NCBI GenBank assembly: GCA_902459845.2
Contig: CABPSV020000397.1
Location: 3,356 to 17,245 of the forward strand
Reading direction: 5' to 3'
DNA: 13,890 nucleotides
Origin: Hepatocystis sp. ex Piliocolobus tephrosceles
Taxonomy: Eukaryota; Apicomplexa; Aconoidasida; Haemosporida; Plasmodiidae
Below are positions 1 to 7,604 of this stretch, one piece after another. The position numbers were made by a program, and so were the translations under genes. The notes beneath the pieces were generated by a model, which saw nothing but the letters and a program-made list of their open reading frames with translations, made no database searches and was not told where the DNA came from. The first letter of the stretch is position 1; every line of letters starts with the position of its first letter.

Positions 1-1
1 T

Positions 2-40
2 AGTGACAGTAGTGACAGTAGTGACAGTAGTGACAGTAGC
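2..40 (+). repeat. SDS-coding 9-bp tandem array, cut by window edge
   Basis: The 9-bp unit AGTGACAGT (Ser-Asp-Ser) is repeated about four times and must continue leftwards. It is in frame with the large ORF and shows that the gene extends upstream. Confidence 0.9.
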
Positions 41-3000
41 GAAAAATCCTTTTTAAACGGTGAAATCCTTAGCGAAGAAGAAATTAACGAACATATGAAG
101 TTTCAACAGTGGAGTGATAAACTGGTATGGTCAGACAAAGACTCGTTTTTCTACGACAAAAATAATAAATGTTTAAATACAAAGGAATACGAAAAGATTA
201 ATCAAATAAATGAAAAGTTTTATAAAAATAAATATATATTAGATGATTGTTCCGTACAGTTAATACCCTTTGAATATGTAAAAGAAAAAAAAGAAAAATG
301 TCAATCCGTAACAAGAATTATAAATTCAAATAAAAAATTAAGTTATGACATGTACATAAATAAAAATCAAGGTATGTTACAACCTGAAGTTATTAGAAAA
401 AACGAGAAAAGTAATGATAATAGTATAGATAATAGCATAGATAATAGCACTAATCCTAACCAACAGAATATAACAATTTCTACTATAATGGATGAAGCAG
501 AAGTTGAAAAGTTAAAGTCAACAAGTGACATAAATTTATTAAAAAGAATTAATTTTATATTCCCAGTTGAATCTTTATATACTAGTATTTACATTGGTAA
601 AGAAGCTTTTAATGATTTTTTAGAAAAAGGATTAAATACTATAAAATCTGTTTTAAATAAAAATTTATTATTTTATTATGAACATAACATAAAAAAAGAT
701 GAAACAGAAGATAAAATTTTACTTATGTTTATCCTAAAATATATAAAAAAGTATTTTTTACATATTATATATAAAACATATAAAAATAAAATATTGAACG
801 AGATGGAAATTGAACAAGGTATTAATGTACAATTAAGTGATGAAAATAAAAAAGTGTTACATGGTGAAATATTTGCAGAATATGAATATGAATATGAAAA
901 CATAATTAATATATTAATTCATTTTATTAAAAAAATAGAAAATATGTTTAAAATAAATGAAAATGATTTATTAGAATATTTAAAAAAAAAAAAACCAATA
1001 ATAAATTATACTACACCTTATTCATTTAATAGTAATAAAGAAATAGAAACACATATAAAAAATATATGGACTTTTTTTAATTTTCAAATTTTTCAAAATA
1101 AATTACCATCTTTTGACATTTTAAATTTCTTTTGGATTAACAGTAAAACAGAAAATTTATTACATATACCTGATATAAAAACATATAACATTATTAATCA
1201 AAATTTTATTTCGTTGCCTAATATTTCATTTTTGTCAGCTTTAAAGACTTCACCTTTGTTATTAAATTATACTATACTTAAAGTAATGTATGACTATTAT
1301 AAATTAATAAATGTAGATAAAATATTATTATTTAAACAAATTAAAGATTATGAATCTAATAAAAAATTAGATCTTATGCATCAAAATATTATTAAATTTG
1401 TTCATGGTATATCAGGTTTATTAGAAAATATAGATTTTTATTTTTATACACCTTATTTAGGAGATTTAAATTTATCAGATACTGAATCATTAGTTTTTTT
1501 TTCTTACTTAAGGGATGTTACTTCATCTAGTGATAAATTATTTTACAATTTAGAGTATGATAATGATACATTTTTGTATAATCACTATACTAACGAGCGG
1601 AGTAATGAGCGGAGTAATGAGCGGAGTAATGAGCGGAGTAATGAGCGGAGTAATGAGCGTGTACGTAGTGAAGGTAGTGAAGGTATGCGTAGTGAAAGTA
1701 TGCGTGACGATACATTAGTAAACAGTGCAAAAACAAACTTACAAGATAACATACCACTTAACGCACATAATAGTGATGACCTAGTATTTTTACTTCTGAA
1801 ATCAAAAGCAATTAACGATGTAAATCGAGCTATTGAACTAGCCACGAATGTATATAAAAAAAAAAACGTAAGTTTATATTGGGGAAACACATACGATGTT
1901 GCAGATTATGAAATAAGAAATGATCCATTAGTAAATAAAAGTGGGAATACTAAAAATGTATTTAACAAAAGTAACAATAAATTAGACAAATTCCGTATTC
2001 CGTTAAACGAATTCGGTGCATCTCTATTTTTATGTGACGTAAATAATTCAACTAAAATTTTAACTAGTAACATAGATAAGTTACAAAAATTAAAAGAACA
2101 CGATTTATGTTATGTACATAATGCATTAACCTATACCTGTCTTAAATTTTTAAATGATAGTGGTAATGAAGAGGAAGATGTAGATGATTTATTAAAAAAA
2201 TATGAAAAAAAAGAAAAAGTAGAAACAACAAATAATATTATGACATTACAGATAATGATTATTATTGGAGAAATGTTTAGAAGTATAAGAAAAATGAGAA
2301 AAAATGAAAAATATAATTTAAAAAAAATATTACAAACAAATGTTTTATCTGATATTTATAATGATGTTAGTATATATGATGAATATATGGATATGAACAA
2401 TATTGATTCTATTTTTAAAAAAATAAAAATAAAATATCCTTTAAATAATAACATACTATTAAATAAAACAAATAGAGAAGAAATAGCTTCTTATTTTTTA
2501 AATTATTATATTAAATATTTATTTCATTTTGATTTTCCAAATAATGTTACTATTAAATTTGTTAAAAATATATCAGGTTTAACTTTTTATGATTATAATT
2601 TTGACTATATAAAAAATGATAATATTATATATATCAATGAAGATATAAACAATTCGTTACTGTTGTCTAGACTTATACTAGACGAGTGTTTAAATATATA
2701 TGAACAATATACTACATATGTACATAAATATGGTGGGAATACAGATAACAATACTATAAAAGAATCTAAAAGGAAAGCTAAAGAAATTGTAAAAAACGAT
2801 CAGGTTTATGATGAAAGTTTAAACGAGTTAAATCAGGAAAGTAAAGACGTAATGGATAATAATACTGTTGAACATATGGACAATTATTCAGAAGAAAATA
2901 TAAATAGTAATTACGTAAGTTTAGGAAACGTGCGAGAAGTGGCAACTGTTGGTGGTGGTGGAAAAGTGGAAACTGTTGGGGGTGGCGAAGAAGTGGTGGA

Positions 3001-5824
3001 TGACAACGTTACAGATGACAACGTTACAGATGACAACGTTACAGATGACGACGTTACAGATGACGACGTTACAGATGACAACGTTACAGATGACAACGTT
3101 ACAGATGACGACGAAAATGTAGAAATCTTTAATTATCTCAAAATCAACCGAATTAAACAATTTATTCGTTTCATAATTGAGTATAACGATTGGCCTTTTT
3201 TTTTAGACGAATTAATAAACCTTGAAACGTATCTAAACGATGAAGAATTAACTTTTAGTAAAGAAAAAATAAAAAAAATGCCACATGATTACATTTATAA
3301 TAACAATTTAAATAATTTTTATATACATTTAAAAAGTTTAAATATAAATAAAAAAAGAATTATGACTATATTGACAAATGCTATAAAAAGAGATGATTGT
3401 ATGGAAATGTGGAAAGAAAAAAAAATACCAATAAAACATATAGCAGCATCTATATATACAAATAATTATATAAATATATATAAAACATTTCATAAAGGAA
3501 TAAAAACTTTATTAAATTTAAACATGTCTGAAATCGATTTGTTAATAAATAAATGTAAATATGCTTGTGAAATAGTTTATTATAAAAGACTAACAGAAGT
3601 TATGTCATCTAGCAATAATTTTATTTTTACTATGTATAATGAAAACATCAGTTCAATTGAATATTACTTTGATAAATTAAAAGAAAAAATAACATTAATA
3701 AGTTTAGCTAAAACAGAAGATATGTTTGTAACATTGATGAAGTTAATATCGGATATATTTCCGAATAAAACGACAAACAATGACCAGGTTAAAAATGGGG
3801 AACTTACAAAACAGGGTAGTGTAACGGATGGGGAGAATAGGACGAACGGAACGAATAGGACGGACGGAACAAATAGGACGGACGGAACGAATAGGACGGA
3901 CGGAACAAATAGGACGGACGGAACAAATAGGACGGACGGAACAAATAGGACGGACGGAACAAATAGGACGGACGGAACAAATAGGACAGACGGAAAGAGC
4001 GAGTCCGATGGGATAGGTGGAGAAAAAAAACTACATACCAAACCAGATTTAAAACAATCCGAAAAAAATAAAATACTCTTTTTGTATGATAGTGAAAAAA
4101 ACAAATGTGGGTCAACCAATAAACTAAACAGAACTAATATAACATATAATTTATTTCATTTTTTTAATAAAGAATTTTTTAATAATAAATTAAGTAATAT
4201 AAATATCGAGTTTGTAAAAAATGATAATATATTATCAACTCATATAAATTTTGTAAACACTTTTGAAGATTCCAAAATTTTGATTAATAATCGTATTTAT
4301 TCTATTGATATTTTAGTTAATGTGTTACTAAAAGAAATGGCTGAAATTTATTATTTTTATAATGATAATAAAATAGAAAAAGAAAATAAATTGTTTTTAA
4401 AAAATGATTTTATTAGTGCTTATATTCCTATCGTTTTTAAATATTCAAAAAACTATTTAAAACAAGATGACACAGTTGATAAACCCAAGTTTGTGTTTGA
4501 GTTTGATGAACCTGAGGTATTTACCAAGTTTCAAAAAGTGGATGGTGTGGGAACGAAAGTGGATGGTATGGCAGCGGGTGGTGTGGCAACGAAAGCATGT
4601 GGTGTGGGAACGAAAGCGGGTGGTGTGGGAACGAAAACAGACGACGGAGTGACTACGCAGAAAGATGACATGGTGGCAACGAAAACAGACGATACTGGCG
4701 AAACCAAAAACAACGAACACCTATCCGAAAAAAAACGCTTCGAAACCGAAAAAGACAAATTTGATTTTGAAAATTTAATTAATAAAATAGCAGAATATGA
4801 TCATGATGAAATGTTTAAAGAGATTATAGAATATAGAAAAATAAAATATAAAGATAATGCAGAAATAACAAAATGTTTGGAAGAGTATTTACTTACGTAT
4901 GAAAGAATTAATGCGATGAAGTATGCACAACCAGACGAGATCAAAAAAAATAATAAGTCTAACCAGAGCAACACGGATAGTAATAGTATCACTATTGGTA
5001 AAAGTAGCACGAATGAAAATGTTTATAATACAAGCAGTGATGGCACAGACAATACTGACAGTGGTGGCACAGGCCATACCGCCCATAGTGGCACAGACAA
5101 TATCACCGAGCTAACATTCGAACCAAATGACGTAAAAACGGCCTATTTAAATTATATGTATAAATATATAGAATATATGATTGAAAAAAAAGAGTTACCT
5201 ATAAGTTTTAATTACGTGAATGACAACTGGATTAATTGTTTAACCGAATTAGAAAATCAGAAAATTGTATTCTATTCAACTAAACATACAAGCGGTCATT
5301 TATATAATTTATTAATTAATAGTAATGCATGTTCACCTAAAAGAGCTTTATATATTCTTGAACAAAGTTTACAAAAAAAAACAAAAAATGAAAAAACAGA
5401 AGAAGCATTACTACATGACCAATTATTAAACGAATCAATTATTTCTAGTAGTGAGCAAAAAGATTCTATTAAAAATTTCGATGATTTTGTTTTATGGTTA
5501 AGCAATAATAAAAAAAAAAAATATGAACGGTTAGAAGATTACAAATTCTCACATACACAGGATTATTCAACTAATAGTAGCAATGACAGTGGTAGTGGTA
5601 GTAGTATAAGTAGTGACATTAAAGAAGTTATTGATCAGTATAATGAAATATATGATAATAATAATAATTCTGGAGTTAAGAAAAATATCGACCCTAACAA
5701 TGTTACTATAGACAATTTAAAAGATTTGGTGAAAAGACATAATATATCGAAAGAAGAAATACAAACGGCTATAAGTCAGTTGGATATGACTTCTGATTTT
5801 GACGTGGATTCTTTATATGAATAA
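2..5824 (+). CDS. Giant conserved apicomplexan protein of unknown function, 5' end missing
   Basis: The frame is open from the left edge to the TAA at 5822-5824, so 1940 residues are visible. The Met at 95 is probably internal, because the frame already runs through an SDS repeat and 15 further residues containing SEEEINEH. I do not recognise the gene. Conserved AT-rich blocks (about 500-1570, 1740-2760, 3120-3770, 4040-4530, 4750-4940 and 5120-5560) alternate with low-complexity arrays. Three blocks carry a diverged module starting with FFNxxxFxNKL or IxFVKN and ending in an LLxxxxLxE-like helix; it resembles a SprT-like fold without HExxH. Three helical motifs containing RAIELAT, RIMTILT and RALYILE follow the modules in register. 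The C-terminus is Ser/Asn-rich and then helical (DNLKDLVKRHNISKEEI). No transmembrane segment is obvious; any signal peptide would lie outside the window. It is certainly coding; the function is unknown. Confidence 0.93.
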   Translation, partial: SDSSDSSDSSDSSEKSFLNGEILSEEEINEHMKFQQWSDKLVWSDKDSFFYDKNNKCLNTKEYEKINQINEKFYKNKYILDDCSVQLIPFEYVKEKKEKCQSVTRIINSNKKLSYDMYINKNQGMLQPEVIRKNEKSNDNSIDNSIDNSTNPNQQNITISTIMDEAEVEKLKSTSDINLLKRINFIFPVESLYTSIYIGKEAFNDFLEKGLNTIKSVLNKNLLFYYEHNIKKDETEDKILLMFILKYIKKYFLHIIYKTYKNKILNEMEIEQGINVQLSDENKKVLHGEIFAEYEYEYENIINILIHFIKKIENMFKINENDLLEYLKKKKPIINYTTPYSFNSNKEIETHIKNIWTFFNFQIFQNKLPSFDILNFFWINSKTENLLHIPDIKTYNIINQNFISLPNISFLSALKTSPLLLNYTILKVMYDYYKLINVDKILLFKQIKDYESNKKLDLMHQNIIKFVHGISGLLENIDFYFYTPYLGDLNLSDTESLVFFSYLRDVTSSSDKLFYNLEYDNDTFLYNHYTNERSNERSNERSNERSNERSNERVRSEGSEGMRSESMRDDTLVNSAKTNLQDNIPLNAHNSDDLVFLLLKSKAINDVNRAIELATNVYKKKNVSLYWGNTYDVADYEIRNDPLVNKSGNTKNVFNKSNNKLDKFRIPLNEFGASLFLCDVNNSTKILTSNIDKLQKLKEHDLCYVHNALTYTCLKFLNDSGNEEEDVDDLLKKYEKKEKVETTNNIMTLQIMIIIGEMFRSIRKMRKNEKYNLKKILQTNVLSDIYNDVSIYDEYMDMNNIDSIFKKIKIKYPLNNNILLNKTNREEIASYFLNYYIKYLFHFDFPNNVTIKFVKNISGLTFYDYNFDYIKNDNIIYINEDINNSLLLSRLILDECLNIYEQYTTYVHKYGGNTDNNTIKESKRKAKEIVKNDQVYDESLNELNQESKDVMDNNTVEHMDNYSEENINSNYVSLGNVREVATVGGGGKVETVGGGEEVVDDNVTDDNVTDDNVTDDDVTDDDVTDDNVTDDNVTDDDENVEIFNYLKINRIKQFIRFIIEYNDWPFFLDELINLETYLNDEELTFSKEKIKKMPHDYIYNNNLNNFYIHLKSLNINKKRIMTILTNAIKRDDCMEMWKEKKIPIKHIAASIYTNNYINIYKTFHKGIKTLLNLNMSEIDLLINKCKYACEIVYYKRLTEVMSSSNNFIFTMYNENISSIEYYFDKLKEKITLISLAKTEDMFVTLMKLISDIFPNKTTNNDQVKNGELTKQGSVTDGENRTNGTNRTDGTNRTDGTNRTDGTNRTDGTNRTDGTNRTDGTNRTDGTNRTDGKSESDGIGGEKKLHTKPDLKQSEKNKILFLYDSEKNKCGSTNKLNRTNITYNLFHFFNKEFFNNKLSNINIEFVKNDNILSTHINFVNTFEDSKILINNRIYSIDILVNVLLKEMAEIYYFYNDNKIEKENKLFLKNDFISAYIPIVFKYSKNYLKQDDTVDKPKFVFEFDEPEVFTKFQKVDGVGTKVDGMAAGGVATKACGVGTKAGGVGTKTDDGVTTQKDDMVATKTDDTGETKNNEHLSEKKRFETEKDKFDFENLINKIAEYDHDEMFKEIIEYRKIKYKDNAEITKCLEEYLLTYERINAMKYAQPDEIKKNNKSNQSNTDSNSITIGKSSTNENVYNTSSDGTDNTDSGGTGHTAHSGTDNITELTFEPNDVKTAYLNYMYKYIEYMIEKKELPISFNYVNDNWINCLTELENQKIVFYSTKHTSGHLYNLLINSNACSPKRALYILEQSLQKKTKNEKTEEALLHDQLLNESIISSSEQKDSIKNFDDFVLWLSNNKKKKYERLEDYKFSHTQDYSTNSSNDSGSGSSISSDIKEVIDQYNEIYDNNNNSGVKKNIDPNNVTIDNLKDLVKRHNISKEEIQTAISQLDMTSDFDVDSLYE
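413..450 (+). repeat. NSID-coding 12-bp repeat
   Basis: A short in-frame array with unit AATAGYATAGAT (Asn-Ser-Ile-Asp), about three copies. It lies in a linker between the N-terminal conserved part and the first large conserved block. Confidence 0.75.
1050..1320 (+). other. Module copy 1: diverged SprT-like domain (tentative)
   Basis: The translation contains FFNFQIFQNKLPSFDI followed some 50 residues later by LLLNYTILKVMYDYY. The first motif follows the pattern of the first helix and strand of SprT-like domains (phi-N-x-x-phi-F-x-x-x-L-P). The second occupies the place of the LLHExxH helix but reads KVMYD, so no catalytic site remains. The match is by eye to a remembered family pattern. 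Confidence 0.35.
1592..1660 (+). repeat. NERS-coding 12-bp tandem array
   Basis: Unit AAYGAGCGGAGT (Asn-Glu-Arg-Ser) is present five times plus a partial NER unit. It is followed by a decayed Arg/Ser/Glu/Gly tail (VRSEGSEGMRSES). The unit is 50% G+C and uses the Arg codon CGG, which is rare in such AT-rich genes. Confidence 0.95.
2482..2730 (+). other. Module copy 2: diverged SprT-like domain (tentative)
   Basis: This stretch encodes a helix, then VTIKFVKN, then IIYINED, then LLLSRLILDECLNIYEQY. The order of helix, strand, strand and helix, and the LLxxxILxE helix, match copies 1 and 3. IxFVKN is shared exactly with copy 3. The expected HExxH reads DECLN, keeping the Glu but losing both His. 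Confidence 0.35.
2935..2998 (+). repeat. Gly/Val-rich imperfect duplication with G-rich core
   Basis: Two imperfect copies encode EVATVGGGG and KVETVGGGEE. The first contains GGTGGTGGTGG at 2951-2961, four GG runs with one-base loops on the coding strand. It directly precedes the VTDDN array. Confidence 0.7.
2999..3112 (+). repeat. VTDDN/VTDDD-coding 15-bp tandem array
   Basis: Unit GATGACRACGTTACA occurs eight times (the last is partial), giving Asp-Asp-(Asn/Asp)-Val-Thr. The variable base separates N-type and D-type units in the order N N N D D N N D. The product is strongly acidic. Confidence 0.95.
3833..3994 (+). repeat. TNRTDG-coding 18-bp tandem array
   Basis: Eight units of ACRAATAGGACRGACGGA (Thr-Asn-Arg-Thr-Asp-Gly) follow one degenerate unit (ENRTNG). 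Units differ only at silent third positions of the Thr codons. The unit is 50% G+C in a very AT-rich gene and lies just before module copy 3. Confidence 0.96.
4144..4368 (+). other. Module copy 3: diverged SprT-like domain (tentative)
   Basis: The translation contains FFNKEFFNNKL, then IEFVKN, then ILINNR, then DILVNVLLKEMAEIYYFY. The first motif shares eight of 16 positions with copy 1, and IxFVKN is shared with copy 2. At the expected HExxH site the sequence is KEMAE: the Glu stays and both His are lost. It is the copy closest to a SprT-like core. Confidence 0.4.
4538..4693 (+). repeat. GVGTKAG-coding G-rich 21-bp repeat region
   Basis: Imperfect units around GGTGTGGGAACGAAAGCGGGT encode Gly-Val-Gly-Thr-Lys-Ala-Gly, decaying into DDGVTTQKDDMVATKTDD. 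The core unit is about 62% G+C, the most G-rich coding stretch in the window. Confidence 0.85.
5026..5102 (+). repeat. Ser/Gly/Thr/Asp repeat (SGGTxxT type)
   Basis: Imperfect copies of AGTGGTGGCACAGACAAT-like units encode SSDGTDNTDSGGTGHTAHSGTDN. It forms a polar linker between two conserved helical blocks. Confidence 0.7.
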
Positions 5825-6003
5825 GTTTTTTTTTGGGCCATTGTAGTTAACATTTACTGCGCAAGTGTTTACCATTTGTTGCGTGACTAATAGATTATTT
5901 TTTTTTTTTTTTTAATTTTATTTATTTTTATGCATAATTCTTAATTTTTATGTGTTTTACTTTTGTTGTGCAACAGTTAAAGATTTTCTTTGCCTGTTAA
6001 ATC

Positions 6004-6240
6004 TTACTTTGTTTACTTTTACTTTGTTTATTTTGTTTACTTTGTTTATTTTGTTTACTTTGTTTATTTTGTTTACTTTGTTTATTTTGTTTACTTTGTT
6101 TATTTTGTTTACTTTGTTTATTTTGCTTAATTTTACTTGTTTACTTTGTTTACTTTGCTTAATTTTACTTGTTTACTTTGCTTAATTTTACTTGTTTACT
6201 TTGTTTACTTTGCTTATTTTTACTTGTTTACTTTGTTTTA
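6004..6240. repeat. T-rich 9/18-bp minisatellite with higher-order variants
   Basis: About six units of TTTACTTTGTTTATTTTG (two related 9-bp halves) occupy roughly 6018-6125. They are followed by longer 32-bp and 23-bp units built from CTTAATTTTACTTGTTTACTTTG with or without an extra TTTACTTTG. The + strand is almost free of A and G. Confidence 0.9.
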
Positions 6241-6337
6241 CCTCACTTTTAAAATAATTAATGAATATATATTTTTTTTTGTTTTCTAACTTGTTTTTTT
6301 GCGCAAATACTAGCAAAAAACTAGTAAAAAGTAAGAA

Positions 6338-6338
<1 letters not shown>

Positions 6339-6382
<44 letters not shown>
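6339..6382. repeat. Poly(A) run of 44 bases
   Basis: An uninterrupted A run, the longest homopolymer in the window. It is genomic and far from any coding end, so it is not itself evidence of a retroposed transcript. Confidence 0.95.
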
Positions 6383-6383
<1 letters not shown>

Positions 6384-6429
6384 GATAAGATAAAGTATAA
6401 AAATATAAACGATAAGATAAAGTATAAAA
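6381..6429. repeat. 22-bp direct duplication
   Basis: AACGATAAGATAAAGTATAA followed by AA occurs at 6381-6402 and again at 6408-6429, an offset of 27 bp. It lies directly after the A44 run. Confidence 0.85.
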
Positions 6430-6745
6430 GAAAAGAAAACTTTAAACGCTTCAACTGCACATCGCAGCAATATTTATTTACCATTTCTTTTCTTTTTTTT
6501 TGTTATAATTGTAAAATCACTTTTGTACTATATTCTATGCAAAAAAAAAATTAGCCCCTTTTTAAAGTAGTAAATAGCGCCTATATAATTTTTATATTTA
6601 TTTTTTTATGAGTTTTACATTTAAACTTAACAAGTAACGTATATATATATATGTATGTAACGTATATGTTTGTGTTAAGCAGCATGTTTTATATGTATAA
6701 AAAAACTTATATACATCATATATTTTGTACTTTTTTAAAAGAAAA

Positions 6746-6783
<38 letters not shown>

Positions 6784-6900
6784 AATTTTTTATCTAGCCA
6801 AACTTCGAAACTTACAATAATCATTTAAAATAGTCCTACATGGGTATATAATCATAAAATTTTGTATAGCATGTTTTTTTTCTTTTTTTTTAAACATATT

Positions 6901-7124
6901 ATTTTTAATGGAAGCTATTTTTAATGGAAGCTATTTTTAATAGAAGCTATTTTTAATGGAAGCTATTTTTAATAGAAGCTATTTTTAATAGAAGCTATTT
7001 TTAATAGAAGCTATTTTTAATAGAAGCTATTTTTAATAGAAGCTATTTTTTATGGAAGCTATTTTTATTGTAAGTTGTTTTTATTGTAAGTTGTTTTTAT
7101 TGTAAGTTGTTTTTATTGTAAGTT
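6901..7124. repeat. 16-bp minisatellite, 14 exactly phased units in two subfamilies
   Basis: Ten units of the type ATTTTTAATRGAAGCT run with a strict 16-bp period, then switch to four units of GTTTTTATTGTAAGTT in the same phase. The two consensus units differ at about four positions. The array ends roughly 475 bp before the CDC73 start codon, in its likely promoter or 5' UTR region. Confidence 0.93.
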
Positions 7125-7175
7125 ATAGAAAAAAGAAACAAAACTGACAACTTTGAACGAACACTTGTTTATTTT

Positions 7176-7191
7176 AAAGTGGAAACACTTT
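7176..7191 (+). promoter_or_regulatory. Possible GNRA-capped hairpin upstream of CDC73
   Basis: AAAGTG-GAAA-CACTTT is a perfect 6-bp inverted repeat with a GAAA loop. If transcribed in the 5' UTR, it would form a small hairpin capped by a GNRA-type tetraloop. A regulatory role is a guess. Confidence 0.25.
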
Positions 7192-7317
7192 TCTATATTT
7201 TGTGATTTTTTTTTTTTTTTTAGTACGCCTATAACGTTGATGGAGACAATTTGTAGCGGTAGTTATTAAACTACATTGTTTTGCTTCTAAAACAAAGCGA
7301 ACTTAATACAAACGTGC

Positions 7318-7350
<33 letters not shown>

Positions 7351-7565
7351 GTACATATACATTAGTACGATTATAATTATTCTCTCATTATGTCAGTACC
7401 ACGATAAAAATAAATGCATAAGCAAACGCACAAATAAGAAAACGAACAATAAATTCAATAAGTTGGTGAATAAGCCACCCCAGTGAATTATCGAATTTAT
7501 CAAAAATAATATATTAAAAGGGGTGTTTATACATACATACTTTTGGCACATATTTATACACCCAG

Positions 7566-7571
<6 letters not shown>

Positions 7572-7600
<29 letters not shown>
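7572..7600 (+). repeat. A29 run abutting the CDC73 start codon
   Basis: Twenty-nine consecutive A bases end immediately before the ATG at 7601. A-rich sequence before start codons is usual in Plasmodium; a pure run of this length touching the ATG is extreme. It supports the chosen start. Confidence 0.9.

Positions 7601-7604
<4 letters not shown>

Larger units (their letters stand above)
5825..7600. other. Intergenic region between the giant gene and CDC73
   Basis: It should hold the 3' UTR of the upstream gene and the promoter and 5' UTR of CDC73. Long ORFs here exist only because T-rich or A-rich repeats lack stops. Contents in order: T run 5898-5913, 18-bp minisatellite, A44 run, direct duplication, AT run 6749-6781, 16-bp minisatellite, a small hairpin, an AT run near 7336-7350 and the A29 run at the start codon. 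No conserved protein or RNA gene was recognised. Confidence 0.8.

Noticed and set aside
95..97. Met at 95 as the true start of the giant gene
   Set aside because: The same frame is open to the window edge and encodes an SDS array typical of the interior of the protein; there is no A-rich leader before this ATG.
3664..4119. Minus-strand ORFs of 151 and 103 residues with FVPSVL-like or FRPSYL-like repeats
   Set aside because: They are frame shadows of the TNRTDG array in the giant gene, whose plus-strand frame is continuous across it.
5690..5810. C-terminal helices of the giant protein (DNLKDLVKRHNISKEEI) as a SAP or HeH nucleic-acid-binding motif
   Set aside because: The resemblance is limited to one helix-turn-helix spacing and cannot be separated from chance by eye.
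5952..6185. 77-residue ORF rich in Phe, Thr and Leu after the giant gene
   Set aside because: It is open only because the T-rich minisatellite contains no stop in this frame; the composition is that of the repeat.
6308..6326. Inverted repeat TACTAG / CTAGTA with a 7-base loop before the A44 run, considered as a terminator
   Set aside because: A hairpin followed by a homopolymer is a bacterial terminator pattern, and here the run is A on the plus strand in a eukaryotic genome.
6188..6554. ORFs on both strands with poly-Phe or poly-Lys
   Set aside because: They span the A44 run and nothing around it looks conserved.
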